Virus record (IMG/VR): IMGVR_UViG_3300007555_000010
Coordinates: 1-45,326 of that record
DNA from: a virus
Strand: one strand, 5' to 3'
DNA length: 45,326 nt
Of this stretch, positions 39,105 through 45,326 are shown in pieces. Numbering within the stretch: position 1 is the stretch's first letter; each line of letters opens with the position of its first letter. The position numbers were made by a program, and so were the translations under genes. The notes under the pieces were generated by a model. That model saw nothing but the letters and a program-made list of their open reading frames with translations. It searched no databases and was not told the origin of the DNA.

Positions 39105-39520
39105 AAATTGGTATTACAGCATCAGCATTTGACTTACTTCACTCTGGACATGTGCTGATGTTGCAAGAGGCCAAGACAGTATGTGATCATTTAATCGCCG
39201 CATTACACATAGACCCATCAGTTGAAAATGAAGCTAAAAATAAACCTATTCAAAGCATTGTTGAAAGATATGCACAAATTGATGGAGTTAAATATGTTGA
39301 TCAAGTCATACCTTATCAAACAGAAAGTGATTTGATTGATATTATACAGCTCTATAGGGTTAACATTCGTATCATCGGTGAGGAATACAGGTATAAAAAC
39401 TTTACAGGTAGCCGTATGGGTATAGAAACCTATTTTAATGCTAGGAAACATAATTTCTCATCATCAAATTTGCGTGAAAAAGTAGCTAATATTGATATAT
39501 CTGGAAAACCCAACAATTAA
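39101..39520 (+). CDS. Cytidylyltransferase-like nucleotidyltransferase
   Basis: The 139 residues have the hallmarks of glycerol-3-phosphate cytidylyltransferase-like enzymes: GITASAFDLLHSGHVLMLQEAK (HxGH) and the late HNFSSSNLREKV. The family couples a phosphorylated alcohol or sugar to CTP or another nucleotide. Such genes, from memory, occur in marine phages without a known substrate. The start overlaps the previous stop (ATGA). Confidence 0.85.
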   Translation: MKIGITASAFDLLHSGHVLMLQEAKTVCDHLIAALHIDPSVENEAKNKPIQSIVERYAQIDGVKYVDQVIPYQTESDLIDIIQLYRVNIRIIGEEYRYKNFTGSRMGIETYFNARKHNFSSSNLREKVANIDISGKPNN

Positions 39521-39556
39521 GTGTATAATGAGGGCGTGAACAAAAGGATTAAAACA

Positions 39557-39970
39557 ATGTCAGAAGACATACAGGTAACAGAAGATAAGGGTAAAACGGG
39601 GCCTAAAGGACCTCGCAAAAACCTTGATGACTTTCAATTAATGCAGTTGAAAGAGCTTATTAATATGTTCTGTACTGTTGATGAATGTTGTTCTGTACTC
39701 GATATGGGTTCAACAACTTTAGACACAAGATTAAAAGAACATGGATATGCTAATTTTCGGGACTTCCATAAAAAAGAATTTGATGTAGGTAAAACAAGCC
39801 TAAGACGCGCTCAATGGTCATTAGCTGAAAGTGGTAATGCCACTATGCAAGTATGGCTTGGTAAGCAGTATTTAGGGCAGAAAGACAAAACAGAAATCAC
39901 TGGTGAAAATGGTGGTTCTTTGTTTGGTAAAATAGAATGTACGTTCCTTGACCCACCAACAACAGAATAA
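39557..39970 (+). CDS. terS: Small terminase subunit-like protein
   Basis: Start 39557 (AAAGGA upstream) gives 137 residues. An N-terminal HTH-like region (LMQLKELINMFCTVDECCSVLDMGSTTLDTRLKEHG) and KTSLRRAQWSLAESGNATMQVWLGKQYLGQKD match phage DNA-binding terminase small subunits. It lies directly before the large subunit. It recognises the packaging site. Confidence 0.85.
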   Translation: MSEDIQVTEDKGKTGPKGPRKNLDDFQLMQLKELINMFCTVDECCSVLDMGSTTLDTRLKEHGYANFRDFHKKEFDVGKTSLRRAQWSLAESGNATMQVWLGKQYLGQKDKTEITGENGGSLFGKIECTFLDPPTTE

Positions 39971-41189
39971 AGAGCAAAGTTTAAGCTTTCAGTGGCCACA
40001 TTGGTCACGTTCCTTGTTTAAAGGCACAAGAGGGCATCCCAGATACAGGGGTGCAAAAGGTGGAAGGGCATCAGGTAAATCTCACTTATTTGCTGAAAAG
40101 GTTGTATTTAGGTTACTGGCAGATGCAGACACAAAGGTAATTTGCATTCGGGAAGTACAGAAATCATTAGAATTCTCTGCAAGGCAATTATTGGTCGATA
40201 AGATTTCAGAGCTTGGTGTTGATCAATACTTTGAAGTACAGGCAAACAGGATAAATTGTAAATTTGGAACAGGTGTTGTTATATTCCAAGGTATGCAAGA
40301 TCACACGGCAGATAGTGTAAAATCTCTTGAAGGTTTTGATATTGCGTGGTGTGAAGAGGCTCAGTCTCTATCAAGGCGTTCTCTTGAGTTGCTTGACCCA
40401 ACATTAAGAAAGCTTGGTAGTGAAATGTGGTTCACATGGAATCCATACAAGCCTGAAGACCCTGTTGAAGAAATATTTAAAGACAATGAAAATTCTGTTC
40501 TTGTTCATGTAAATTACAAAGAAAATCCACATTGTCCTCCAGCAGTTAAAGAAATGGCTGAAAGAATTAGGGGTCAAAACATAAAAAAATATAATCATGT
40601 TTGGCTTGGTGACTACTTAACTGAAGTTGAAGGTGCGTTATGGTCAGGTGAATTGATACAGGCAACTAGAATAAACAAAGATGATTTGCCAGATTTATCA
40701 AGAATTGTTGTAGCAATTGACCCTGCTGTCACTGGTGGCAAAAATTCAGACGAAACAGGCATCATTGTGGCTGGTAGAGATGCACATAGGCAAGCTTATT
40801 ATATACTAGAAGATGCAACATTGCGTGGCTCTCCTGAACAGTGGATAAGGCGCGCAATATCAAAATATCACGAATATCAAGCTGATCGAGTTATAGCTGA
40901 AGTTAATAATGGTGGTGATTTGGTCGAAAAGTTGATAAAAGATAGTGATAGGAGTGTATCGTATCGTGCGGTGCGTGCTACGCGGGGCAAGATGTTGAGG
41001 GCAGAACCAGTTGCGGCACTTTATGAAAGAAATCAAGTTTTTCATGCGGGAAAGTTTCCAGAGCTAGAAGAACAGATGATTTTTTACAACGGAAGTGGTA
41101 ATGTAAGCCCAGATAGATTGGATGCGTTGGTCTGGGCAATTACAGAATTATCGCAGTCTACAGGAAATGCAGTTTGGAGAATTACATAA
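39948..41189 (+). CDS. terL: Terminase large subunit (PBSX/Terminase_3-like)
   Basis: The 413 residues contain a P-loop (RGAKGGRASGKS, ending at S45 if TTG 39948 is the start), Walker B-like DIAWCEEAQ (D131-E137), motif III-like WFTWNPYKPEDP, and the nuclease Asp in VVAIDPAV (D258). It is the ATPase/nuclease motor that packages DNA. The start codon TTG is uncertain, but no later ATG fits before the P-loop. The stop overlaps the portal start (TAATG). Confidence 0.95.
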   Translation: MTHQQQNKEQSLSFQWPHWSRSLFKGTRGHPRYRGAKGGRASGKSHLFAEKVVFRLLADADTKVICIREVQKSLEFSARQLLVDKISELGVDQYFEVQANRINCKFGTGVVIFQGMQDHTADSVKSLEGFDIAWCEEAQSLSRRSLELLDPTLRKLGSEMWFTWNPYKPEDPVEEIFKDNENSVLVHVNYKENPHCPPAVKEMAERIRGQNIKKYNHVWLGDYLTEVEGALWSGELIQATRINKDDLPDLSRIVVAIDPAVTGGKNSDETGIIVAGRDAHRQAYYILEDATLRGSPEQWIRRAISKYHEYQADRVIAEVNNGGDLVEKLIKDSDRSVSYRAVRATRGKMLRAEPVAALYERNQVFHAGKFPELEEQMIFYNGSGNVSPDRLDALVWAITELSQSTGNAVWRIT

Positions 41190-43018
41190 TGGGCGTATTT
41201 AATAACATAAGAAATGCAGTTTTTGGGCAAACACTGCAAACTAAGGAAGCCCCAAAGGTATATTTATCAGGAACTGGTGGATTTACATATACAAGAAAAG
41301 ATAATTTCAATGCATATGCAAGAGAAGGTTATCAGCAAAATGCTATAGTGTTCAGGTGCGTTAATGAGATTGCAAATGGTGCGGCTTCAATTGGTTTTAA
41401 AGTATATCAAGGCGATATGCAGTTAGAACAGCACCCATTAGTTTCCCTTCTCAAAAGACCAAACCCAACTCAAGCTGGTGTGGAATACTTCCAAAGCTTA
41501 TATTCTTACTTGTTATTGTCTGGTAATTCATATGCTCTGGCCAGCGCAATAAATCAAATGCCTAACGAATTATATTTATTGCGTCCTGATCGTATTGAGA
41601 TTGTCCCAAGTGAAACCACTGTACCAAAATCATATAAATATAAGTTAAACAATAAAACAGTTGCTAATTATGAAGCTGACCCAATGACAGGTCAGAGTGA
41701 AGTAAAGCATTTTAAGATGTGGCATCCATTAGATGATTATCTTGGTTTATCACCATTAATGGCGGCGGCTGTAGATTTAGACGTTCACAACATGATCGCA
41801 ACACATAATGTTGGATTATTAACTAATGGTGCAAGGCCATCAGGTGCTATTGTGTTCAAACCAAAAGACGAAATGGGCGCTCGTATAGAGCTAACAGATT
41901 CACAGCGTAAACAAGTCAGCGATGATTTAGGGCAACGCTTCACAGGCCAAAAGAATGCAGGGCGGCCAATGTTGCTTGAGGGTGATTTCGATTGGAAAGA
42001 GATGGGCATGTCTCCAAAAGATATGGATTTTCTACAGCAAAGGAACACAGCGGCTAAAGATATTGCCCTTTGTTTCGGTGTTCCTTCACAACTCATTGGC
42101 ATACCTGACAGCCAAACATATGCAAATGTTCAGGAAGCAAGGTTGGCTTTATATGAGGAAACAATTATTCCTTTAGCTAAACGTGTTGAGAGTGACCTGA
42201 ATGAGTGGTTAGCACCTAGCTTTGGTGACAATATACGCATTGAATATGATATTGATGGCATCCCAGCTATGACTGAACGCAGAAAGCGCATATATGAAAA
42301 CGTGGTCGCGGCAGTACGCGAAGGTATTATTAGTCGAAATGAAGCGCGTGAAAGAATTGGCTTAGAACCTATAAGTGGTGGTGATGAAGTATTCATAGCG
42401 GCCAACTTATTCCCATTGGGTGGTGTTGAGGTTGCACAAGATGAAGGGCTAGAACCTGAAGATGCGGCCAAGCAAGCTTATGGAACAAAATCAGAAGTTC
42501 GCAAAGATGTTTTCACAACAGAAGCTGAAGCAGTTGAAAGAGCTGTTGAAATAGGTTGTGTAGGCTCACACAGCCATACAGAAGACGGACAGATCATTTA
42601 TATGCCCTGCAACACCCATTCAGAGTATGAAGACGCTACAGGTGAGGATTTAAAAGATGCTGAAGGTAAGGCTGAAAGTGATGTTGATACTGTTCCAACA
42701 TCAGCAATGGCCAGAAACGGGCGCAGAGCGTTAGATTTAAGAAAAGAATATGGCCGTGGAATGACCCCAGTGGGAGTAGCTCGTGCAAATCAATTAATTA
42801 ACAAAGAAAGATTATCACCAAGAACTGTCAGGAGAATGCACAGTTTCTTTAGTCGTCATGAGGTCGATAAAGAGGCAGAAGGTTTTAGGCGTGGTGAGGA
42901 AGGTTGGCCAAGTGCTGGTTTAGTCGCGTGGTTAGGCTGGGGTGGTGATGAAGGTCAGAGCTGGGCAAAGCGTAAAACTGCTGAACTGGATAAAGAAAGA
43001 TCAAAGGCGGCTAAATAA
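41189..43018 (+). CDS. HK97-type portal protein with fused C-terminal module
   Basis: From ATG 41189 the protein has 609 residues. Residues 1 to about 415 are a standard HK97 portal: YQQNAIVFRCVNEIANGAAS, QAGVEYFQSLYSYLLLSGNSYAL, ELYLLRPDRIEIVP, and FGVPSQLIGIPDSQTYANVQEAR. The extra C-terminal part has a Cys/His section (EIGCVGSHSHTEDGQIIYMPCNTH) and a helical module (MARNGRRALDLRKEYGRGMTP...RTVRRMHSFFSRHEVD...WLGWGGDEGQSWAKRK). I recall this module from head proteins and prohead proteases; here it is fused to the portal. Confidence 0.93.
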   Translation: MGVFNNIRNAVFGQTLQTKEAPKVYLSGTGGFTYTRKDNFNAYAREGYQQNAIVFRCVNEIANGAASIGFKVYQGDMQLEQHPLVSLLKRPNPTQAGVEYFQSLYSYLLLSGNSYALASAINQMPNELYLLRPDRIEIVPSETTVPKSYKYKLNNKTVANYEADPMTGQSEVKHFKMWHPLDDYLGLSPLMAAAVDLDVHNMIATHNVGLLTNGARPSGAIVFKPKDEMGARIELTDSQRKQVSDDLGQRFTGQKNAGRPMLLEGDFDWKEMGMSPKDMDFLQQRNTAAKDIALCFGVPSQLIGIPDSQTYANVQEARLALYEETIIPLAKRVESDLNEWLAPSFGDNIRIEYDIDGIPAMTERRKRIYENVVAAVREGIISRNEARERIGLEPISGGDEVFIAANLFPLGGVEVAQDEGLEPEDAAKQAYGTKSEVRKDVFTTEAEAVERAVEIGCVGSHSHTEDGQIIYMPCNTHSEYEDATGEDLKDAEGKAESDVDTVPTSAMARNGRRALDLRKEYGRGMTPVGVARANQLINKERLSPRTVRRMHSFFSRHEVDKEAEGFRRGEEGWPSAGLVAWLGWGGDEGQSWAKRKTAELDKERSKAAK

Positions 43019-43023
43019 AAAAA

Positions 43024-43041
43024 GGGGGCTTAATTGCCCCC
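43024..43041 (-). terminator. Intrinsic terminator of the leftward cassette
   Basis: Minus strand: GGGGGC-AATTAA-GCCCCC followed by seven Ts (complement of A-run 43017-43023). It is a clear rho-independent terminator for the genes at 43047-43909 and stops leftward transcripts before they enter the portal gene. Confidence 0.9.
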
Positions 43042-43046
43042 TCATC

Positions 43047-43220
43047 TTATTTCGGTCTATCGAGTATTAATATTCTGCCCTCATCAACTTTCTCATAAAC
43101 AAAATCCATATCCCTCATTGCATCAGCATCTTTTTTTTCTGATGCTTTTAGGTAATCTGCATTAAGTTCATTTAGATCATCCCAAGTAACAAATTTTTTC
43201 ATTAACAATTTATGTGGCAT
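43047..43220 (-). CDS. Small cytoplasmic hypothetical protein (57 residues)
   Basis: Read by hand: MPHKLLMKKFVTWDDLNELN and on to VDEGRILILDRPK. The sequence is acidic and helical. It begins directly after the stop of the next upstream gene in the leftward cassette and ends just before the terminator. A second in-frame start (MKKFVTWDD, six codons later) is possible. Function is unknown. Confidence 0.7.
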   Translation of the reverse strand: MPHKLLMKKFVTWDDLNELNADYLKASEKKDADAMRDMDFVYEKVDEGRILILDRPK

Positions 43221-43334
43221 TTAAATGTTCCCTAAATAATGAATGATATGTGGCAAATGCAGTACGCCATATACAAAAGCTATAATTACTGCTGAATTTA
43301 TGATAAGGTGTTTGTAATCGAGTGATTTTTTCAT
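43221..43334 (-). CDS. 37-residue small membrane protein
   Basis: MKKSLDYKHLIINSAVIIAF followed by VYGVLHLPHIIHYLGNI contains one probable transmembrane helix. AGGGAGAG precedes the ATG by about 8 bases. It is too short for routine ORF calling. Such tiny early membrane proteins often modify the host envelope; the function here is unknown. Confidence 0.65.
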   Translation of the reverse strand: MKKSLDYKHLIINSAVIIAFVYGVLHLPHIIHYLGNI

Positions 43335-43357
43335 TTGGTTTCTCTCCCTGTTTGACT

Positions 43358-43387
43358 AGCCCCCTTCTTATCGAGGGGGGCTTTTTT
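43358..43387 (+). terminator. Plus-strand intrinsic terminator inside the leftward cassette
   Basis: AGCCCCC (43358-43364) pairs with GGGGGCT (43376-43382), followed by T-run 43382-43387 on the plus strand. It would stop rightward read-through from terminase/portal while the leftward genes lie on the other strand. Confidence 0.82.
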
Positions 43388-43390
43388 AAT

Positions 43391-43909
43391 TTATTTATAA
43401 ACTTTAACCAATGTTCGGTAATGGGCGCGCTGGATATTGTAACCACCAGCGATGATTGTATCGATTGATACGCGCTTCTGACCAGCTTCTGTTTGAACTT
43501 CAAAGTAACCATTAAAGCCATCATTGCTAAAAATAACTTCACCACTATCTACATTTGTGATTTGAGCCTTAACAAGTTTATTAGAAATGCTTGCGTTACG
43601 TCTGGCTATTTTACTATCAACATGCTTGTTTGCTTTTTCAGTAATTGAAGCATCATTATAATATCCACAACCAACAATCTCATACATACCCTTGCCGCCA
43701 GCAATGGCATAAAGAGTTTCATAATAATCATAATCGTTAGTTCTATACAATTCTTTAGCTTCATCTTTAGCTTCATATTCTTCAAGTGCTTTCTTGCGGT
43801 CAAAAAAGAATTTGATTTCTTCCTTACGAAATTGCTCATCGAATTTTGCGAAAGCTTCATCAAGTTTAGAGATGATTGAAGTGTAAGTTTTATTTTCAGT
43901 ATGTAACAT
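43391..43909 (-). CDS. Early hypothetical protein (first gene of leftward cassette)
   Basis: The 172 residues have an N-terminal coiled coil (SIISKLDEAFAKFDEQFRKEEIKFFFDRKKALEEYEAKDEAKE) and a beta-rich C-terminal half (KAQITNVDSGEVIFSNDGFNGYFEV). AAAGGA precedes ATG 43909 and the promoter lies just above. No family is recognised. By context it is an early host-interaction gene candidate. Confidence 0.72.
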   Translation of the reverse strand: MLHTENKTYTSIISKLDEAFAKFDEQFRKEEIKFFFDRKKALEEYEAKDEAKELYRTNDYDYYETLYAIAGGKGMYEIVGCGYYNDASITEKANKHVDSKIARRNASISNKLVKAQITNVDSGEVIFSNDGFNGYFEVQTEAGQKRVSIDTIIAGGYNIQRAHYRTLVKVYK

Positions 43910-43929
43910 TGTGTAAGTCCTTTGATTAA

Positions 43930-43973
43930 CATTTGATGTAATAACTAATAAAGCACAGGTAATATGCTGTCAA
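43930..43973 (-). promoter_or_regulatory. Early promoter P(43909) with ATCAAATG start element
   Basis: Minus strand: -35 TTGACA (43968-43973), 17-base spacer, -10 TATTAG (43945-43950), then after 7 bases ATCAAATG (43930-43937), 20 bases before ATG 43909. Confidence 0.85.
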
Positions 43974-43985
43974 CAATTTATTTAC
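43969..43985. promoter_or_regulatory. 17-bp putative operator, site 1
   Basis: GTCAACAATTTATTTAC, identical to site 2. It overlaps the -35 of P(43909). GTCAA and TTTAC half-sites are spaced as in the symmetric copy at 33205. Confidence 0.65.
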
Positions 43986-44000
43986 AAATAGTTTGATTTA

Positions 44001-44246
44001 TTAATGTAAACTTGGAGTTGATTGCTGATCTCTTATAATTTGTGCATCAGTAAATCTTTTTTCTTTTCCATTTAACCAATACACACCAAACAAACTATCA
44101 CTTGGGTCAAAAACATTTACCCTTTTTGATATTTGCATATATATACCAAAACAGGCATATAAAGTTATATATTTACCCTTATTTTCAAGTGAAGCTTTTC
44201 GGGCGTTTTCTTTTGCGTTAATTTCATTTTTACCAGCAAATATCAT
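44001..44246 (-). CDS. Small early hypothetical protein
   Basis: Start 44246 follows AAGGAGAACTCAA (well placed). The 81 residues run MIFAGKNEINAKENARKASL, then ITLYACFGIYMQISKRVNVFDPSDSLFGVYWLNGKEKRF. An in-frame ATG at 44273 lies in the ATCAAATG element itself, so a nearly leaderless longer form cannot be excluded. Function is unknown. Confidence 0.68.
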   Translation of the reverse strand: MIFAGKNEINAKENARKASLENKGKYITLYACFGIYMQISKRVNVFDPSDSLFGVYWLNGKEKRFTDAQIIRDQQSTPSLH

Positions 44247-44270
44247 TTGAGTTCTCCTTAGTTTAACTAA

Positions 44271-44314
44271 CATTTGATATAATAAGTATTAAAGCGTAGC
44301 CAATATAGTGTCAA
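44271..44314 (-). promoter_or_regulatory. Early promoter P(44246) with ATCAAATG start element
   Basis: Minus strand: -35 TTGACA (44309-44314), 17-base spacer, -10 TAATAC (44286-44291), then after 7 bases ATCAAATG (44271-44278). It is the best consensus match of the five. Confidence 0.87.
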
Positions 44315-44326
44315 CAATTTATTTAC
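44310..44326. promoter_or_regulatory. 17-bp putative operator, site 2
   Basis: GTCAACAATTTATTTAC, identical to site 1, overlapping the -35 of P(44246). Confidence 0.65.
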
Positions 44327-44373
44327 ATAATAATAGAAATAGACCAAAAAAGTTATTAATGGTATAAAAAGCT

Positions 44374-45326
44374 ATGACATTTCCAGTATTTATCAAAGCC
44401 AGCAAGACTAGAGTTTCCATTGCAAAGGAAATTAAAGAGGTCAATCGCCTTAGAATGCAGTTTGAAAGGTCTATGACAAGTCGCCTGATGCTTGTGTTTA
44501 AGCGAACAGGGAAATCTGCATCAGCGGAATACATGCGCTCTGGGGATATTTATCAAAGCTTAATACCGCTAGAAAATGATCTAAGGAAAGTATTTGAAGC
44601 CAGCTATAGAGCTGTAATCGAGAAATTTGCAGATAGGGTTTACACAAATCGTAAGGCTGACAGGTTCAGCCAGTTGGTTTTTGATTATACGTTTATGAAT
44701 GCTGGAGCTAAAATAACTGGGATTGCCGAAACTACAGGTAAACTTATCAATAAAGCTATACTTGATGGGGAAAAAGAAGGTTTAGGTGCATCAAAGATAG
44801 GGAAACTTATACAAGAGCGAACATTTGGAAGCATTGGTAGGTCTAGGGCTGTCACTATTGCCAGAACGGAAACTCATGCGGCGGCTTCATTTGCAACTGA
44901 TACAGCTACAAGAGAGCTTGCATTACCAGCCCAACGCAAAAGATGGGTTTCAGTCTCTGATGCTAGGACTAGGACAGGTCACAGCGCCGCAAATGGTCAG
45001 GAAGTTGGTATAGATGAGAAGTTTTTAGTGCCATACAAGGGTGCTACTGTTGAAATGTCATATCCACATGATGGCTCTGGCGGCGCTGGTAACAACATAA
45101 ATTGCAGATGTTTGGCTATTTATTTCACAGATGAGGATGCATTGTTTGATGATGCAACACCTGTCACACCAGTAGCGCCTGTTGTACCAGTACCACAAGT
45201 ACCTGTTGCACCAGTTGACCCTATCAACATAAGCCCATTTAAGACTTATGCAGTAACCAATACATTCAAATCACCAGTAATAGACAGTTACAACAATGAG
45301 AGCTTCCCAGTCATGAAGCCCAAAGA
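44374..45326 (+). CDS. MuF-like minor head protein, N-terminal part (runs off right edge)
   Basis: This gene is open through the window end. About 317 residues are visible. Features of the SPP1 gp7/MuF family: a helical N-terminus, IGRSRAVTIARTETHAAASF (the conserved ART-type stretch), KRWVSVSDARTRTGHSAANGQ, and NNINCRCLAIYF. A Pro/Val-rich linker follows (TPVTPVAPVVPVPQVPVAPV), then the start of another domain. No start upstream is possible because a stop lies at 44365. The Shine-Dalgarno is poor. The gene probably continues at base 3 of the window into the HEFGHH metallopeptidase domain. MuF proteins bind portal and DNA-exit machinery and may be ejected into the host. Confidence 0.88.
   Translation, partial: MTFPVFIKASKTRVSIAKEIKEVNRLRMQFERSMTSRLMLVFKRTGKSASAEYMRSGDIYQSLIPLENDLRKVFEASYRAVIEKFADRVYTNRKADRFSQLVFDYTFMNAGAKITGIAETTGKLINKAILDGEKEGLGASKIGKLIQERTFGSIGRSRAVTIARTETHAAASFATDTATRELALPAQRKRWVSVSDARTRTGHSAANGQEVGIDEKFLVPYKGATVEMSYPHDGSGGAGNNINCRCLAIYFTDEDALFDDATPVTPVAPVVPVPQVPVAPVDPINISPFKTYAVTNTFKSPVIDSYNNESFPVMKPK

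Noticed and set aside
44322-44373. Rightward promoter for the MuF gene (TATAAA near 44363)
   Set aside because: The box lies only a few bases before the ATG, so transcription would start at or after the start codon, and the -35 match is poor.
1-45326. tRNA genes, integrase and attachment sites
   Set aside because: I looked for cloverleaf-like segments, tyrosine or serine recombinase motifs and matching direct repeats at the ends; none were convincing. A dedicated tRNA scan would be decisive.

Overview
This window looks like an essentially complete, AT-rich genome of a tailed phage with an HK97-type head and a siphovirus-like tail. It carries head, tail, lysis, recombination and packaging genes and shows no host housekeeping genes, rRNA or tRNA. 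No integrase, excisionase or recognisable lysogeny module was seen, so a lytic lifestyle is the default reading. Several gene families (a GTA-like tail assembly chaperone, a DUF6127-like membrane protein, and a block of exported proteins) are, from memory, typical of phages of marine Gram-negative bacteria, probably Alphaproteobacteria. The host cannot be fixed from sequence alone.

Layout. The window is cut inside one gene. The MuF-like minor head protein starts at 44374 and runs off the right end, and its probable metallopeptidase C-terminus enters at the left end. Reading from the left: head completion genes (1-4232: end of MuF/zincin, prohead protease, major capsid protein, connectors), tail genes (4232-14125: adaptor, completion, tail tube, chaperone with a programmed -1 frameshift, tape measure, tip proteins, J-like tip protein), and a long fibre and adhesin region (14212-24026). 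Next come exported and membrane proteins followed by lysis (24013-29862: SNase-like nuclease, holin, GH19-like endolysin). Leftward early genes follow (29961-33132), then a short rightward pair (RusA resolvase and a phosphomannomutase-like HAD protein), then leftward recombination genes (34390-37660: HNH, GNAT, DUF1367-like, SSB, ERF-like annealing protein). After a divergent control region (37661-37911) come the rightward replication/packaging genes (37912-43018: HTH replication protein, nucleotidyltransferase, small and large terminase, portal). A leftward four-gene cassette (43047-44246) then sits between portal and MuF.

How the parts work together. The most striking module is at 16289-22051. 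A collagen-like fibre with 120 Gly-X-Y triplets has every collagenous lysine (39) in the Y position and no proline. It is followed, two genes later, by one 596-residue enzyme that appears to join a GT25 (collagen galactosyltransferase-like) domain, a PLOD-type glucosyltransferase domain and a lysyl-hydroxylase-type 2-oxoglutarate/Fe(II) dioxygenase domain. An FkbM methyltransferase lies immediately downstream. Together these could hydroxylate, glycosylate and perhaps cap the phage's own collagen fibre, a miniature of animal collagen modification.

Regulation. Five leftward transcripts start from sigma70-like promoters that share an ATCAAATG element at about +1. Four of the five also share a 17-bp inverted-repeat-like site over the -35 box. 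This looks like one coordinated early regulon. Late genes are tightly packed, with many TAATG or ATGA stop/start overlaps indicating translational coupling.
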